DNA of 64,000 bases from Myxococcales bacterium 68-20 (GCA_001899635.1 MKVQ01000013.1:84771-148770); one strand, 5' to 3'; positions 8,281-18,512 are shown, counted from the stretch's first letter. Notes: generated by a model from the letters alone, not told the origin. Program-made: numbers and translations.

Positions 8281-9084
8281 ATGAGAGGTCTCTCCCTGAC
8301 CTCGCGCTCGCTTGCGCGGGGCCTCTTCGCTGCTTCGCTTGCCATCATCGTCACGACCCTCTCCTCCACCTCCAGCGCGCAGGTGAACGCCGAGGCGCTG
8401 CGCAGCACGCTCAAGAAGAACCCGACGTTCCTCTGGCTCGAAGGTGCGCTCGTCGGACGCGTCGGGAACACCGAGACGATGTCGTTCGCGGGTTCGGCGT
8501 TCGGCGGGCTCACCTCCGACCCGCACCTCTTCTTCAGCCGCGTCTCCGCCGACTATGGGCACGCGCGCGGAGAGACGACCGTCGCGCGCTGGACGGCGCA
8601 TGCGCGATACAACTATCGCCTCCGCAACCCGATCGCGATCGAGGCGCTCGCCCAGGTCCAGCACGACCGCTTCCGCCGCCTCGCCGTGCGCGATCTCTAC
8701 GGCGCGGGGCTGCGCTTCGAGCTCGAGGGCGCGGACGACCTCGAGGTCTTCGCCGGCACCACCTACCTGTTCGAGCACGAGGTCCTCGAGTCGATCCCCG
8801 GGTCGCCGACCGCCAACGACATCTGGCATCGGTCGAGCAACTACGCCGGCGCGAACCTCCACGTCGCCCCGCTCGTCGACGTGAGTACCGTCACGTATCT
8901 GCAGCCGCGGTTCGATCGCCCGCTCGACTTCCGAGTCCTCTCCGACTCGTACGTCTCGTTCAAGATCACGAGCATCCTGTCCGCGCGGATCAGCGCGAGC
9001 GTCTGGTACGACAATCGGCCGCCGGCCGGCGTGCGCAGCTACGACGTCGAGATCAAGAACAGCCTCGTGGTGAAGCTGCCCTGA
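8281..9084 (+). CDS. DUF481 (YdiY-like) outer-membrane protein
   Basis: Predicted small outer-membrane beta-barrel of 267 residues. A signal peptide (to about residue 33, SSTSSAQ) is followed by alternating beta strands rich in aromatic girdle residues, with the family pattern of a final stretch KITSILSARISASVWYDNRPP and the terminal NSLVVKL. DUF481 proteins are described as salt-induced outer-membrane proteins, with no firm function. The gene stands alone between a kinase and a convergent lipoprotein gene. Confidence 0.75.
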   Translation: MRGLSLTSRSLARGLFAASLAIIVTTLSSTSSAQVNAEALRSTLKKNPTFLWLEGALVGRVGNTETMSFAGSAFGGLTSDPHLFFSRVSADYGHARGETTVARWTAHARYNYRLRNPIAIEALAQVQHDRFRRLAVRDLYGAGLRFELEGADDLEVFAGTTYLFEHEVLESIPGSPTANDIWHRSSNYAGANLHVAPLVDVSTVTYLQPRFDRPLDFRVLSDSYVSFKITSILSARISASVWYDNRPPAGVRSYDVEIKNSLVVKLP

Positions 9085-9100
9085 GCCGAGCGCGGGCTCA
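9082..9100. terminator. hairpin shared by two convergent genes
   Basis: TGAGCC, a 7-base loop, then GGCTCA at 9082-9100. The outer stem bases are the two stop codons themselves: TGA of the DUF481 gene (plus) and TGA of the lipoprotein gene (minus). It has the position and symmetry of a bidirectional terminator, without a U-tract. Confidence 0.45.
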
Positions 9101-10255
9101 CGACTTCACCCAGACGCGTGATCCGAACGGATCGAACGCGACGAGCCCGAAGGAGACGTAGAAGGACGCGGCGACCTGCGCGGCGGGGACGGTCCACGTC
9201 CCGATCCCCCCGCACTTCTTCGCGGCCTCCGGCGTGCGCTTCACGAAGAGCGTGGCCGTCGGGAAGCTCTTCACGCTCTGTCCGGCCTCGCCGACGAAGT
9301 CGAGCGCCGCTCCGGGAGCGAGCGCGTACGCCTCGACAGCCTCGGCGACGCCGGCGCAGGTGGTGAGGCTGACGTCCTTGTCCGGCATGCGCACGACCGC
9401 GCTCGGATCGCGGGCGGTCACCGCGGCAAGGAAGGCCTCGTTCACGTTGACGGAGAAGGGAACGAGCGCGTCGTCGAACCCGGTGTCGAGCTGGGCGTGC
9501 GCGATGACGCCGGCGATCCGGAGCGGAACCGTCGGGACGTTGGCGACGCTGAAGCTGGACGAGCTGCCGGCGATGACGTCCGCGAGGGGTCGCAGCTTCG
9601 ACGGGTCGTTCGTGAAGAAGCCGGCGGTCGAGAGCGCCGAGAAGCCCGCCGCGGCGAACGCCGACTCGGTGCAGAAGCTCGCCTCGTCGAAGGCGCGATG
9701 CACCTTCGAGCGGGCGTAGTCGATCGAGACCGCGACATGGCTGGTGAAGTCCGTCCCGAGGATCCCGGCCTGCGAGGCGCCGGTGCCGTCCCCGTGCGCC
9801 GCCGTCCGGAGCGAGACCGGACCCCATGATCCGAAGAAGTCGAGGTTGGCGAACGAGCAGCGCTGCCCGAGCAGCGTCGGATCGCAGCCGGCAGCCGGCG
9901 GCCCGGGCGGAGCGAGCTTCGAGAGGTCGAGCGTCGAGAAGTTCGTGCCGTAGTCGAGGAGGAAGCTCCCCGGGTATGTCGGCGCATCGCCGACCGTCAC
10001 GGTCACGTACGGAAGGCCGCTCGCGAGCGTGATCAGTGCTTCGGCGCCCAGACACGCAAGCGCGGGATCGGTCGTCGGGAGGGCATCATCTGCGCTCGGC
10101 GACGCGCCCTGCGCGGGCCGGTCGTGCGTCTCGCTTGCGTCCAGGCCCGCGGTCGCAGTCGACACGGGCGGCGCCTCCCCCCTACCCTCGCAAGACAGCA
10201 TCACGAGGGCGGACGGGACCAGCCCCAGTGCCGCGAGCACGTGAAATCGCCCCAT
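9098..10255 (-). CDS. lipoprotein with retropepsin/pepsin-like aspartic protease features
   Basis: 385 residues from ATG at 10255; the signal ends in LVMLSC, so Cys22 is probably lipidated. Residue 101 starts DYGTNFSTLDL, a variant of the aspartic-protease D-T/S-G motif, followed by a family-like GILGTDF (about 164-170); a second motif, LDTGFDDALV, begins at 256. Two such halves suggest a bilobal fold, with the first catalytic triplet altered (DYG in place of DTG). Cys residues between them may form disulphides. Substrate and partners unknown. It is convergent with the DUF481 gene and divergent from the giant TPR gene. Confidence 0.6.
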   Translation of the reverse strand: MGRFHVLAALGLVPSALVMLSCEGRGEAPPVSTATAGLDASETHDRPAQGASPSADDALPTTDPALACLGAEALITLASGLPYVTVTVGDAPTYPGSFLLDYGTNFSTLDLSKLAPPGPPAAGCDPTLLGQRCSFANLDFFGSWGPVSLRTAAHGDGTGASQAGILGTDFTSHVAVSIDYARSKVHRAFDEASFCTESAFAAAGFSALSTAGFFTNDPSKLRPLADVIAGSSSSFSVANVPTVPLRIAGVIAHAQLDTGFDDALVPFSVNVNEAFLAAVTARDPSAVVRMPDKDVSLTTCAGVAEAVEAYALAPGAALDFVGEAGQSVKSFPTATLFVKRTPEAAKKCGGIGTWTVPAAQVAASFYVSFGLVAFDPFGSRVWVKS

Positions 10256-10366
10256 CGGGCCGCATGTACCATGGCGGCTCGATGATCGCCTCACGCTGCT
10301 CGCTCGGCCGAATCACGGACGCCGGCCGGCGCAGAAAAAACCTCGAAAGCCGCCTGATTTTGGTGG

Positions 10367-10383
10367 TTGGGGTAAAATCCCAA
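10367..10383. promoter_or_regulatory. AT-rich inverted repeat in a divergent promoter
   Basis: TTGGG-GTAAAAT-CCCAA in the 170-base gap between the lipoprotein gene (minus) and the giant TPR gene (plus), within the most AT-rich stretch of the neighbourhood. Its position fits an operator or promoter element; no known regulator motif is recognised. Confidence 0.3.
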
Positions 10384-10424
10384 ATTGCTTCCGACGCTTG
10401 CGAAGTGGTACCGTCCGCCAGGTC

Positions 10425-13400
10425 ATGGACCGCTCCGAGATCGATAGGCTGGTGCAACGTCTCGTCGAGAATCCGCACGACGAAGAAGCGCTCGCATACG
10501 CCCATTCCGCGGGTGAAGAAGACCCCAAGAGCTATGCGATGTTCCTCGAGCGCGTCGGGAGCGAAACGCGCGACCGTGCGTACGCGGCCCACTGGCTCGC
10601 CGAGGCGGCCAACGTGTGGTCGACGACGCTCGGTGATGCGCATCGTGCCGCGCGGATCTTGATGATGGCGCTCGAGAAGGACCCGACCGCGCAGGTCGCG
10701 GCCGATCGCCTCGCGCAACTGTACCGTGACAAGGGTGACAGCAAAGCGCTCGTCGCCCTCCTCGACCGCCGGGCCAAGGCGCTCGCCCCGCTCGCGGCCG
10801 GCCAGCCGGAGCTCCGGGGCGAGCTCGCCGGGCTGCACGAGGAGCTCGGACGCCTCTGGGCGGAGCCGCCGCTCACCCAGCCGAAGAAGGCGATCGAGAA
10901 CTACAAGAAGGCTATCGAGCTCGACCCGACGAGCGCCTACGCCATCTACAACGCGCGCGAGCTCTACAAGCAGCTCCAGCAGTGGCAGGACGCGATCCCG
11001 CTCTACGGCGCGGAGCTCGAGCTGGAGCAGGATCCGCAGCGGCGCGTGGGGCTCCTCCGCGACGAATCGGCGACCCGCAAGCTCGCCGGCGATCTTCCGG
11101 GGGCGACGCGCGCGCTCGCGCAGGCGCGCGAGGTCGACGGCTCCGACCCGGCGCTCCAGCAGGAGTACGCGTCGAGCGTCCTCGACCGCATCCAGGCCGG
11201 CGAGGCCGTCCCCGCGGACGAGCGCACGTACGCGGCCGAGCTGCTCGTCGCGCTCTCGGAGACGTACGAAGGCGAGCACGGGCTCGCGTACGCCGGCGCG
11301 GCGCTCGACATCGAGCCGGGCCACGATCGCGCGGTCCAGCTCCTCATCCACTACGCGCAGTCGCTCGGCACCCCACCGGACATGCCGCAGCGGTGCAACG
11401 CGTACCTGGCAGCGAACCCGAACGGCGCCCTGGTCGCCGAGGTCCGCGTCGCCCTCTCGGCCGCCGGCGGCTCCGTCGCCGAACCGCCGCCGAGCGACCC
11501 GAACATCAAGCAGACCGCCGAGCGCGCCGCCGTGAACGAAGACGAGGGCGGCGCGCCGGCACCGGCGACCGCGAAGCGCGCCAGCAAGGCGCCGCCGAAA
11601 GAGGAGTCGGTCGAGAGCGATCTCGAGGCGAACTTCGCGAACCTCCGAAGCGTCCGCTCCAGCGGATCTTCGGACCGGGGGGAGTCCCGCGGCCTCTCCC
11701 CCGACAAGATGCAGGGCATCCTCGACGCCGCGCAGATGCTCGCGGGCAAGGGGAAGAAGCCCGAGGCATTCGCAAAGTACAAGGAAGTCCTCGAGAGCGA
11801 TCCGGCGCACCCCGAGGCGCTCTCCTGGACCGAGGACTACCTCCGCAGCAAGCGCGACTACGGTCAGCTTCGTGACGTGCTCCTCGCGAGCATCCGCGCC
11901 TCGGCCAACACCGCGGAGCTCCTCGAGACGCGCAAAGAGCGCCTGCGCGAGGTCGCCGGCCTCTGCGAGGGCAACCTCCGTGACGTCGACGGTGCGATCT
12001 CCGCGTGGCGGCAGCTCCTGTCGCTCGATCGTAAGGACGAGAGCGCGCGCACCGCGCTGATGCGCCTCCTCGAGCGGTCCCAGCGCTGGGACGAGCTCGC
12101 CAACGTCCTCGAACAGGAAGCGACGATCGAGTCCGACATCGAGACGAAGGTCTTCCTCGAGAAGAAGCTCGCCAAGCTCCAGGAGGACAAGCGGAAGGAT
12201 CTCGTCGCCGCCGGCGACGCGTGGGGCCGCATCGCGCGCCTCACGACCGACGACGACCAGGCCGCCCTCACCGCCTCGAAGCTGTTCGAGAAGGGCGAGC
12301 GCGCCGACCTCGCCGCGCAGGTGCTCGCGGAGGGGGCAGCGGCGATCGAGGATCCGGTCGCGCGTGGGCAGCTGATGCAGCGCCTCGGCGAGCTCCGCGA
12401 GCAGCTCGGCGAAGCGATCCTCGCCGGCGACTCCTACGCCGAGGCCGCGGACGCGCTCCGCAACGGCAAGCTCTGGGACGAGGCCGATCGCCTCTACTCG
12501 GCGGCGGAGTCCTGGGAGAAGGCGGCGAACGCGGCCTACCAGCGCGGGCTCCTCACCGGCGACCTCAAGCAGCAGGCGGCCTGCTACGCGCGCGCCGCCG
12601 ACTACCTCTCGCGGGCGAACCGCGAGGACGAAGCACTCGCGCGCCTCGAGGAGGCGACCGAGTTCGATCCGCTGAACGACGACTACGCGAACCTGCTCGT
12701 CGCCCGGTACAACCAGGCCGACGCCACGGACAAGCTCGTCGCGTTCCTCACGAAGCGCGGTGATCGCCTCACCGATCGCAGCAAGCGGATCATCATCCGA
12801 CGCGAGGCTGCGACGCTCTGCGCAAACCGGCTCCAGGACAAGGAGCTCGCCCGCGAGATGTGGCTCAAACTCCTCGAGGACGGCGACGATCGCGAGGCGC
12901 TCGAGCGGCTCATCGACGACGCCGTCGAGCGTGAAGACCACACCGAGGCCGCCACACTCCTTCGCCGTCTCGGTCAGAACACGGTCGACAAGGCGGAGAA
13001 GGCGCGCGTCGCGCTCCGCGAGGCCGAGCTGCTCGCCGACGGCGTCGGCGACATCGACACCGCGATCTCTCGCTACGAGCTGATCCTCTCGGACCTCGAT
13101 CCGACCTGCCGCCCTGCCCTCCAGGCGATCGCGGACCTCCAGGAGAACCGCGGCTCGCTCGGCGAGGCCGCCGACGCACTCGAGCGCGAGCTCAAGCTCG
13201 TCGCCGACGTGCAGGAGCGCGGACAGATCGCCGGCCGGCTCGCTCGTCTCTACGAGAAGCTCGAGGATCCGCGGAACGCGATCCGCGCGCTCGATCTCGT
13301 GCGCAAGGCGGACCTCGAGGACTTCGACGCGCTCACGCGCCTCTGCGAGCTCTGTGAGATCACCGAGCAGTGGGGCCGCGTCGCCGAGCTCCTCGTCGAG

Positions 13401-15824
13401 CGGATCGAGATCGAGGCCGACGAGCAGGAGGTCGTGGAGCTCACGACGAAGCTCGCCGCCATCCTCGCCGACAAGCTCGATCGCGGCGACGAGGCCCTCG
13501 GCGCCCTCACCGATCTCGCCGATCAGGGCGAAACGTCGGTGCGCCACGCGTACATCGAGCTCGGCGACCGCCTCGGGTGGAAGGGCATCGTCGCGAGCAA
13601 GCTGAAGGAGTGGTGGTTCGACGCACGGCACGGCGCCGAGCGCACCGCCGCGCTCCGCGGCGCCTTCGAGCGCTTCGCCGACGTCGGCCGCGACGCCGAC
13701 GCCGTCACCGTCGCGATCGAGCTCGTCCGCACGAAGGGCGCCGACAAGCGCCTCGCCGAGCACCTCGAGGAGCTCAGCGTGAAGACGGGCGACCAGGACG
13801 CGCTCGCCGTCGCCCACGACGTGCTCACCCGTGAGGTCCAGGGCCCCGACCGCGCTCACGAGCTCGTCCGCCAAGCGGAGGTCCGTGCACGCGCGGGCCT
13901 CGCCCGTCAGGACGCGGTGGCGCACGGCGAGCAGGGCCTCGTCTTCATCCCGCCGTCGGAGGCCGAGCCGCTGCTCGAGCGCCTCGCGCAGCTCGCGCCG
14001 AAGCCGGTCGACGTCACCGATCTCTACGAGCGCCAGGTCATGCGCTCCAAGGCGCCGGCGGATCGCGTCCGCGCGCTCGCCCGCGCGGCGCAGATCGCGT
14101 CGACGCGCGGCCAGCCCGAGCGCGCGCGCGGCTTCTTCGAGCTCGCGCTCTCCGGAGCCCCGAGCGACGAGACGATCGCCATCCTCGAGACCGCCGCACG
14201 TGAGGGCGACAAGTTCGGCGGCGGCGATCGCCTCCGCCGTGCGCTCTGCCACGCCCTCGCGCAGGGCGGCCACGGCGCCCGCGACGGTGGCCGCACCCGC
14301 GCGAACCTCCTCCGCCGCGCGGCGACGCTCGCGCATCGCGATCTGAACGACGCCGAGCAGGCGTTCACCTGGCTCGGCGACGCGCTCGTCGCGCACGTCG
14401 ACAGCCTCACGCTCGACATGCTCGAGGCGCTCGGGATCGACACGAGCGATCCTCGCCGCGCCGAGGCCGCGCTCACCCACGCGCTCTCCGAGGTCTTCGA
14501 CGGACCGCTCGTCCGCCAGCTCCTCGCACGCCGCGCGAAGATCCGTCGCGACCAGCTCGTCGAGCCGGTCAACGCGGCCGCCGACCTGAAGAAGCTGCAC
14601 GACCTCTCCCCCACCGATCAGGCGGTGATGGACGAGCTCGCTGGGCTCTTCATGGAGCTCAACGACTTCAAGTCGCTCGTCCAGCTCTACGAGGACCAGA
14701 TCCTCCGCGGCAAGGACATGAACGCACGCGCGGAGCTCGCGCGGAAGGTCGCGCGGATCTGGGAGGAGCAGCTCGCCGACGGCCGCGAGGCCGCCGATGC
14801 CTGGCGCCGCGTCCTCCGCATGCGCGCGGGCGATACCGAGGCCACGCAAGGCCTCGAGCGCGCGAAGACGAACCAGCTGAAGAAGCCCGAAGGCGATCCG
14901 AAGTTCGTCTACGCGCCGCCGAAGCTCGTCAGCGACCAGCCGGTGCCGCCGCCCGCGCGCAGCAGCGCCAGCCCGAAGGCCGGCGCGTCGATGCCGCCGC
15001 CGGCGCCCTCGGCGTCGACGTCCGGACCGCCGCAGCGCCCGTCGCCGCTGCGCACCTCGGCGCCGCCCGCGCCGAGCGCGGCTCGCGGGCCGATGCCTCC
15101 CCCGGCTCCGCCGGCGCCGCTCTCGTCCGCACCCTCGCTGGCCGAGCTCACCGCCACCGGTGAGACCGCGACCACGGCGCGACCGGTACTGACCCGCTCA
15201 ACCCCGCCCCCGCTTCCGAAGCGGAACAGCGAGGCTCCTCCTCCGCCGGCGAGCGCCGAAACCGCCGCCACGGCTATCCGTGGTCTCAGCAAGAGCGAGA
15301 GCGAGATCGACGCGTCGCTCGACCGACTCGAGCTCGAAGGCCCGACCGGAACGTCGCTGCCCGAGGGCATGCCCCCGCTCCCGCTGGAGGAGACGGCGAC
15401 GCGAAGCTTCGCGAACGACACCTCGGCGCCGCAGCGGCCGGATCTGTCCTTCGCGGCGAAGTCGGACGAGGTGACGGAGAGCGTGCAGATGGTCCCGCAC
15501 ACGCTCAGAGAGATGCTCGTCGACACGCCAAAGACCGAGGCGTCGGAGCAGCCGCCCCAGACGACCGAGCCGAGCACCGCCGACAACGAAAGCTCGAGCG
15601 CCTCTCCCGAGACCGTCGACGACGACGTGATGGACGTCGAAGACCCGACGGGGGCCGGCATGCAGGTCGACCTCGAGATGACGCACGCGAGCGCTGACGA
15701 CGACGAGATCGTGATCGCAGACGATCTCGCCGAGGACGCGATCGAAGAGGTCGAAGAGCACACCGAGACCGGCGCGACCGTCCCGCCCGTCCCGCCGCCG
15801 TTCACCGACAACACCGACGCGTGA
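10425..15824 (+). CDS. giant TPR-repeat protein
   Basis: 1799 residues from ATG at 10425 (MDRSEIDRLVQRLVENPHDE). Residues 1 to about 1480 are almost all helical, with many TPR-type units (for example AIENYKKAIELDPTSAYAIY and ALARLEEATEFDPLNDDYA) and no signal or membrane segment. A long Pro/Ser/Ala-rich linker (about 1500-1620) and an acidic Asp/Glu/Thr-rich C-terminus follow. Such proteins are cytoplasmic scaffolds; in Myxococcota large TPR proteins occur in motility and secretion machines, but no specific machine is indicated here. The coding strand is strongly biased and produces a long antisense open frame that is not a gene. Confidence 0.85.
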   Translation: MDRSEIDRLVQRLVENPHDEEALAYAHSAGEEDPKSYAMFLERVGSETRDRAYAAHWLAEAANVWSTTLGDAHRAARILMMALEKDPTAQVAADRLAQLYRDKGDSKALVALLDRRAKALAPLAAGQPELRGELAGLHEELGRLWAEPPLTQPKKAIENYKKAIELDPTSAYAIYNARELYKQLQQWQDAIPLYGAELELEQDPQRRVGLLRDESATRKLAGDLPGATRALAQAREVDGSDPALQQEYASSVLDRIQAGEAVPADERTYAAELLVALSETYEGEHGLAYAGAALDIEPGHDRAVQLLIHYAQSLGTPPDMPQRCNAYLAANPNGALVAEVRVALSAAGGSVAEPPPSDPNIKQTAERAAVNEDEGGAPAPATAKRASKAPPKEESVESDLEANFANLRSVRSSGSSDRGESRGLSPDKMQGILDAAQMLAGKGKKPEAFAKYKEVLESDPAHPEALSWTEDYLRSKRDYGQLRDVLLASIRASANTAELLETRKERLREVAGLCEGNLRDVDGAISAWRQLLSLDRKDESARTALMRLLERSQRWDELANVLEQEATIESDIETKVFLEKKLAKLQEDKRKDLVAAGDAWGRIARLTTDDDQAALTASKLFEKGERADLAAQVLAEGAAAIEDPVARGQLMQRLGELREQLGEAILAGDSYAEAADALRNGKLWDEADRLYSAAESWEKAANAAYQRGLLTGDLKQQAACYARAADYLSRANREDEALARLEEATEFDPLNDDYANLLVARYNQADATDKLVAFLTKRGDRLTDRSKRIIIRREAATLCANRLQDKELAREMWLKLLEDGDDREALERLIDDAVEREDHTEAATLLRRLGQNTVDKAEKARVALREAELLADGVGDIDTAISRYELILSDLDPTCRPALQAIADLQENRGSLGEAADALERELKLVADVQERGQIAGRLARLYEKLEDPRNAIRALDLVRKADLEDFDALTRLCELCEITEQWGRVAELLVERIEIEADEQEVVELTTKLAAILADKLDRGDEALGALTDLADQGETSVRHAYIELGDRLGWKGIVASKLKEWWFDARHGAERTAALRGAFERFADVGRDADAVTVAIELVRTKGADKRLAEHLEELSVKTGDQDALAVAHDVLTREVQGPDRAHELVRQAEVRARAGLARQDAVAHGEQGLVFIPPSEAEPLLERLAQLAPKPVDVTDLYERQVMRSKAPADRVRALARAAQIASTRGQPERARGFFELALSGAPSDETIAILETAAREGDKFGGGDRLRRALCHALAQGGHGARDGGRTRANLLRRAATLAHRDLNDAEQAFTWLGDALVAHVDSLTLDMLEALGIDTSDPRRAEAALTHALSEVFDGPLVRQLLARRAKIRRDQLVEPVNAAADLKKLHDLSPTDQAVMDELAGLFMELNDFKSLVQLYEDQILRGKDMNARAELARKVARIWEEQLADGREAADAWRRVLRMRAGDTEATQGLERAKTNQLKKPEGDPKFVYAPPKLVSDQPVPPPARSSASPKAGASMPPPAPSASTSGPPQRPSPLRTSAPPAPSAARGPMPPPAPPAPLSSAPSLAELTATGETATTARPVLTRSTPPPLPKRNSEAPPPPASAETAATAIRGLSKSESEIDASLDRLELEGPTGTSLPEGMPPLPLEETATRSFANDTSAPQRPDLSFAAKSDEVTESVQMVPHTLREMLVDTPKTEASEQPPQTTEPSTADNESSSASPETVDDDVMDVEDPTGAGMQVDLEMTHASADDDEIVIADDLAEDAIEEVEEHTETGATVPPVPPPFTDNTDA

Positions 15825-15883
15825 CCGCTCGAGCGTCGAACGCGTGACCGCAGCCGGGCGGCCACGCATTCGCGCGCGCCTCC

Positions 15884-17383
15884 TCAGCGCTTCCGCGGCG
15901 CGTACAGGTATTTGCCGGACCGGACGAGGACATGTCCCGCGCTGGTCGGATCGACGGACACCGCCACGATCGCCGACGGACACGGGAAGATCGTGGACAC
16001 CTGTTGCGCCGTCTGCCCTTCCGGCCCGAGGTTCAACTTCGCGGTCGCGACCTCGCACGAGGCGGCGACGGCCGTCGTCGCGTTGTACCCGACGACGTAC
16101 TCCGAGGCTTGCGATGAGCTCGGCACCGAGGTGCCGTTGCCGACGTAGCCCTCCTGACAGTCGACCGTCGCCGACGCGAGAAAGCCCGTGTCGCTCGCGC
16201 AGAAGTACGCGGCAGCGCGGCCGTCGGGACCGGGGCGGAAGCGCGTCCAGATCATCTTGTCGTCGGCACCGCCGCCGACCTTGCGGACCGCGTCGAACGC
16301 CGTCTGTCCCGGTCGGAGCCTCCGCCCGACCGCGGACGCCGTGTGATCGTAGAACGGAAAGCTGCCCGTCTCGTTCACACCCCAGCCGACGAAGAGCGCG
16401 TTGTCCGGCCCGACGGCGATGGACTGCCCCGGCGCAGACGCCGGTGTCGGATCGGTCAGCGTCTGATCGACCGCCCACCCGGGCGGCCGCACGCGCTGCA
16501 CCGTCGTGCCGTTCTTGATCCACGCGTAGGGCCCGGTCGCGTCATGACCGCCCGCGGCGAACGCCGCCGCCACGCCCGTCGATGCAGTGGTCGCCGATCC
16601 GGTCGCGTCGGTCAGACGCCAGAGCACGCCGCCACTCGAAAAGAAGCCGTCGACCGTCCCGGACGGCGTGACGTAGAGGCTCATCGTGAGGATCGACGTC
16701 GAGCCGCGATCGAACGCCTTCGTCTCGATCGAGCCATCCGGCTTGCCGATGACGATGAGCGGCCCGGTGATGCCGTCGAAGGCGGCAACCGTCGTTCCGG
16801 CTGCGGGCGAGACCACCGCGAGCAGCGGCTGTCGGTTGAATGCTCCGGAGAGCGGGACGCCGGGCGTCCAGCTCGGCACGAACGCGCCACCTTCCGCCTG
16901 CCCCGCGGTCGACGTCACACGCACCACGCCCTCTGCGGGGAACGGGTAGCGGAACTTGATCTCCGTCTTCGACCACTTGGTGATCACGTTCGAGGGCTTG
17001 CTCTCCGTTCCCTGCGCCGGCATCGCGAAGCTGAGAGGCTCGACGCCCCCGCTCAAGACGAGCGTTGCCGTGGCGTCGTCGAAGTTGTCGCCCGTGACCG
17101 TGACCTCCGTCCCGTAGTCTCCCGCGAGAGGAGAGACGCTCGTGATCACGGGCGGCGGACGCGATGTGCCGGTGCTGCCGGGATCCTCGTAGCTCCCGCT
17201 GGTCCCGCCGCTGGTCCCGCTCGCGCCGCTGGTCCCGTTCGTCCCGTTCGTGCCGTTCGCACCGCTCGTCCCGTTCGAGCTCGGATCGCCGTCTCCCGTC
17301 CCCTCGACGACCTCCGGCCCGCACGCGAGCGCGGAGCAGCCCAACAGCGCGAGGACCGTGAACACCGACCGTGCACCGAACAT
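15884..17383 (-). CDS. lipoprotein with IPT/TIG domain
   Basis: 499 residues; start ATG at 17383 is chosen because AGGAGGTG lies just upstream with a 7-base spacer. The signal ends LGCSALAC, giving a lipobox Cys. A Gly/Asn/Thr/Ser repeat linker (NGTNGTNGTSG type) leads to an IPT/TIG immunoglobulin-like domain starting PPPVITSVSPLAGDYGTEVTVTG. The remainder is beta-rich and propeller-like with repeated VAVGPDNALFVGW-type strands. Likely surface or periplasmic, binding an unknown ligand. It is downstream of the LD-carboxypeptidase gene with a 230-base gap, so probably has its own promoter. Confidence 0.75.
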   Translation of the reverse strand: MFGARSVFTVLALLGCSALACGPEVVEGTGDGDPSSNGTSGANGTNGTNGTSGASGTSGGTSGSYEDPGSTGTSRPPPVITSVSPLAGDYGTEVTVTGDNFDDATATLVLSGGVEPLSFAMPAQGTESKPSNVITKWSKTEIKFRYPFPAEGVVRVTSTAGQAEGGAFVPSWTPGVPLSGAFNRQPLLAVVSPAAGTTVAAFDGITGPLIVIGKPDGSIETKAFDRGSTSILTMSLYVTPSGTVDGFFSSGGVLWRLTDATGSATTASTGVAAAFAAGGHDATGPYAWIKNGTTVQRVRPPGWAVDQTLTDPTPASAPGQSIAVGPDNALFVGWGVNETGSFPFYDHTASAVGRRLRPGQTAFDAVRKVGGGADDKMIWTRFRPGPDGRAAAYFCASDTGFLASATVDCQEGYVGNGTSVPSSSQASEYVVGYNATTAVAASCEVATAKLNLGPEGQTAQQVSTIFPCPSAIVAVSVDPTSAGHVLVRSGKYLYAPRKR

Positions 17384-17612
17384 GAACGAGCACCTCCTGA
17401 GCGCGAGGACCACGGCCCTCGCATCGTATGCGTGGCGGAAGCGCTACCCCGCCAGTCTACCCCTATCGGTATAGTGCAGACCTCATGCCTCGAGCGCAAT
17501 CCCGTAAGCCGCGGGTCGCGCGTGCCGGGCCGCGCGGTCCGTTGCGAACGCTTCACACCGACTGCGAAGGACCGGCCACGGCAACGGCGTCGGCGTCATC
17601 CCCACAGGTGGG

Positions 17613-18512
17613 TCACGCCCACGAGAGCGTGCCGCCACGAAGGGTCGCGTTCCTGCCGAGCGGAAAGGCGTGGTTCGGCGCGCCGTGGCCGAACGGAGCA
17701 CGCGCGACGACGGGGATCCCGAGCGAGCGCGTCCGATCGAGCAGCACCTCGTCGACGGTCACACCGTCCGGTCCGGGGGCGCATTGCGTGAACTGTCCGA
17801 AGACGATCGCGCTCGCCCGCGCGAGATGCCCGGAGACGAGCAGCGCGGTCAACATCCGATCGATGCGGTAGGGCCGCTCGGTCACGTCCTCGAGCACGAC
17901 GATCGAGCCGCTCGGAACGACGAGCCTACCAGCGGCCGCCATCGCCTCCACGAGCGCGAGGTTGCCGCCGATGACCGGCCCACTCGCCTCGCCCGGCACG
18001 AGCACCTCGAGGTCCGTCCACGGCGACAACGCTCCACCTTCGAGCGTCGCGATGAGCGAAGCGCGCTCGGCGGCGGTGATCGAGCGACCGAGCCCGGTGA
18101 CGTTCGGCCCGTGCACCGTCGTGATCCCGCGCGCGTTCGCGACGGCATGGAGCGCCGTCACGTCGCTGAACCCGACGAGCGCCTTCGGTTGCTCGGCGAA
18201 CCGATCCCACGGAAGGGCCTCGAGGATGCGCATCGCGCCGTAGCCACCGCGCGCGCAGACGATGCCCTCGACCTCGTCGTCCAACATCGCTCCTGCGAGC
18301 ACGGCCGCACGCGCCTCGTCGGCTCCTGCGAGATAGCCCGCCCGCGCGAGGATCCGCTGATCGATGCGAAGGCGGTAGCGCGCCTGTAGCCAGGCGAGCC
18401 CACAAAAGAGCTCCTCGCGATCGAAGCCGCTCGCCGGCGCGACGACGGCGACGAGCGAGCCTGCCCTGAGCGGTGGCGGAGACCGGAACGCCAAGGCCGG
18501 CGAGCCTACCAC
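17613..18512 (-). CDS. LD-carboxypeptidase (peptidase S66)
   Basis: Predicted S66 serine peptidase that removes the terminal D-Ala from muropeptides during cell-wall recycling, or a MccF-like self-immunity relative. 299 residues, near the normal family length. Visible landmarks: VAVVAPASGF at the N-terminus, ARGGYGAMR, the nucleophile Ser in VGFSDVTALH, and a C-terminal GHGAPNHAFPLG carrying the catalytic His. No signal peptide, so cytoplasmic. GTG at 18512 is the start. It is not next to other recycling genes, so the substrate is inferred from family only. Confidence 0.88.
   Translation of the reverse strand: MVGSPALAFRSPPPLRAGSLVAVVAPASGFDREELFCGLAWLQARYRLRIDQRILARAGYLAGADEARAAVLAGAMLDDEVEGIVCARGGYGAMRILEALPWDRFAEQPKALVGFSDVTALHAVANARGITTVHGPNVTGLGRSITAAERASLIATLEGGALSPWTDLEVLVPGEASGPVIGGNLALVEAMAAAGRLVVPSGSIVVLEDVTERPYRIDRMLTALLVSGHLARASAIVFGQFTQCAPGPDGVTVDEVLLDRTRSLGIPVVARAPFGHGAPNHAFPLGRNATLRGGTLSWA

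Noticed and set aside
10182-14849. Antisense open frame of 1555 codons opposite the giant TPR gene
   Set aside because: It is a by-product of GC-rich third positions; its protein is Leu/Val/Glu/Arg noise with no family pattern, while the other strand has clear TPR units.
17193-17276. Tandem GTCCCG/CCGTTC-type repeat suggesting a CRISPR or minisatellite
   Set aside because: It is the Gly/Thr/Asn/Ser linker of the TIG lipoprotein; units are irregular and too short for CRISPR.
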